A stretch of 5,665 nucleotides of DNA. Source: Pseudomonadota bacterium. GTDB taxonomy: Bacteria; Desulfobacterota; BSN033; WVXP01; G020346125. Position numbers and translations under genes: made by a program. The notes below the pieces were generated by a model. The model ran no database searches. It was given only the letters and a program-made list of their open reading frames with translations, and was not told where the DNA came from. The stretch spans positions 1 through 5,665 of the forward strand of contig JAUWDQ010000172.1 in NCBI GenBank assembly GCA_030608745.1, read 5' to 3'. Positions 5,650 through 5,665 of this stretch are shown in pieces. Position 1 is the first letter of the stretch. The number at the start of each line of letters is the position of its first letter.

Positions 5650-5665
5650 GAAGCCGGCATCGGAG

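Overview
The window holds five consecutive plus-strand genes, with the first cut by the left edge, and almost no other space. All five encode soluble redox proteins rich in flavin-binding or iron-sulfur motifs. In order they are: a HdrA-type flavin/iron-sulfur protein (5'-truncated), an MvhD-type [2Fe-2S] protein, an FrhB/FdhB-like (F420 hydrogenase / formate dehydrogenase beta) protein with a C-terminal two-cluster ferredoxin domain, a fumarate-reductase/TfrB-like protein with one [2Fe-2S] and two [4Fe-4S] motifs, and a fumarate reductase/succinate dehydrogenase-type flavoprotein. I see no RNA gene, mobile element, CRISPR array or transmembrane segment.

Organism: this mix of Hdr, Mvh and FrhB parts is typical of strict anaerobes. 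The moderately GC-rich coding sequence, clear GGAGG-type ribosome binding sites and the particular protein variants suggest an anaerobic bacterium, most likely Desulfobacterota or a related sulfate-reducing or syntrophic lineage. A methanogen- or ANME-type archaeon is not excluded by the window alone. The lineage is an inference.

Layout: genes 1 to 4 are separated by only 33, 35 and 48 bases, each gap ending in a good ribosome binding site and none holding a recognisable terminator, so they look co-transcribed. Gene 5 follows after a 112-base AT-rich gap that contains a short 7-base-period repeat. It is probably still part of the unit but could have its own promoter. The last 16 bases after gene 5 end in CGGAG, which could be the ribosome binding site of another gene just outside.

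How the parts may fit: HdrA is the flavin hub of heterodisulfide-reductase complexes, where two-electron donors are split or merged between high- and low-potential carriers. MvhD normally passes electrons into HdrA. Here the hydrogenase subunits and HdrB/HdrC are absent. Their places seem to be taken by an FrhB-like flavoprotein (possible F420H2, NAD(P)H or ferredoxin module) and by a two-subunit fumarate-reductase-like pair that keeps the known fumarate/succinate active-site residues but not the histidine that binds FAD covalently. My working hypothesis is a cytoplasmic, membrane-free fumarate reductase or succinate dehydrogenase wired through an Hdr-type electron-bifurcating (or confurcating) core. 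The individual families are recognised with good confidence. The assembled complex and its substrate are inference.
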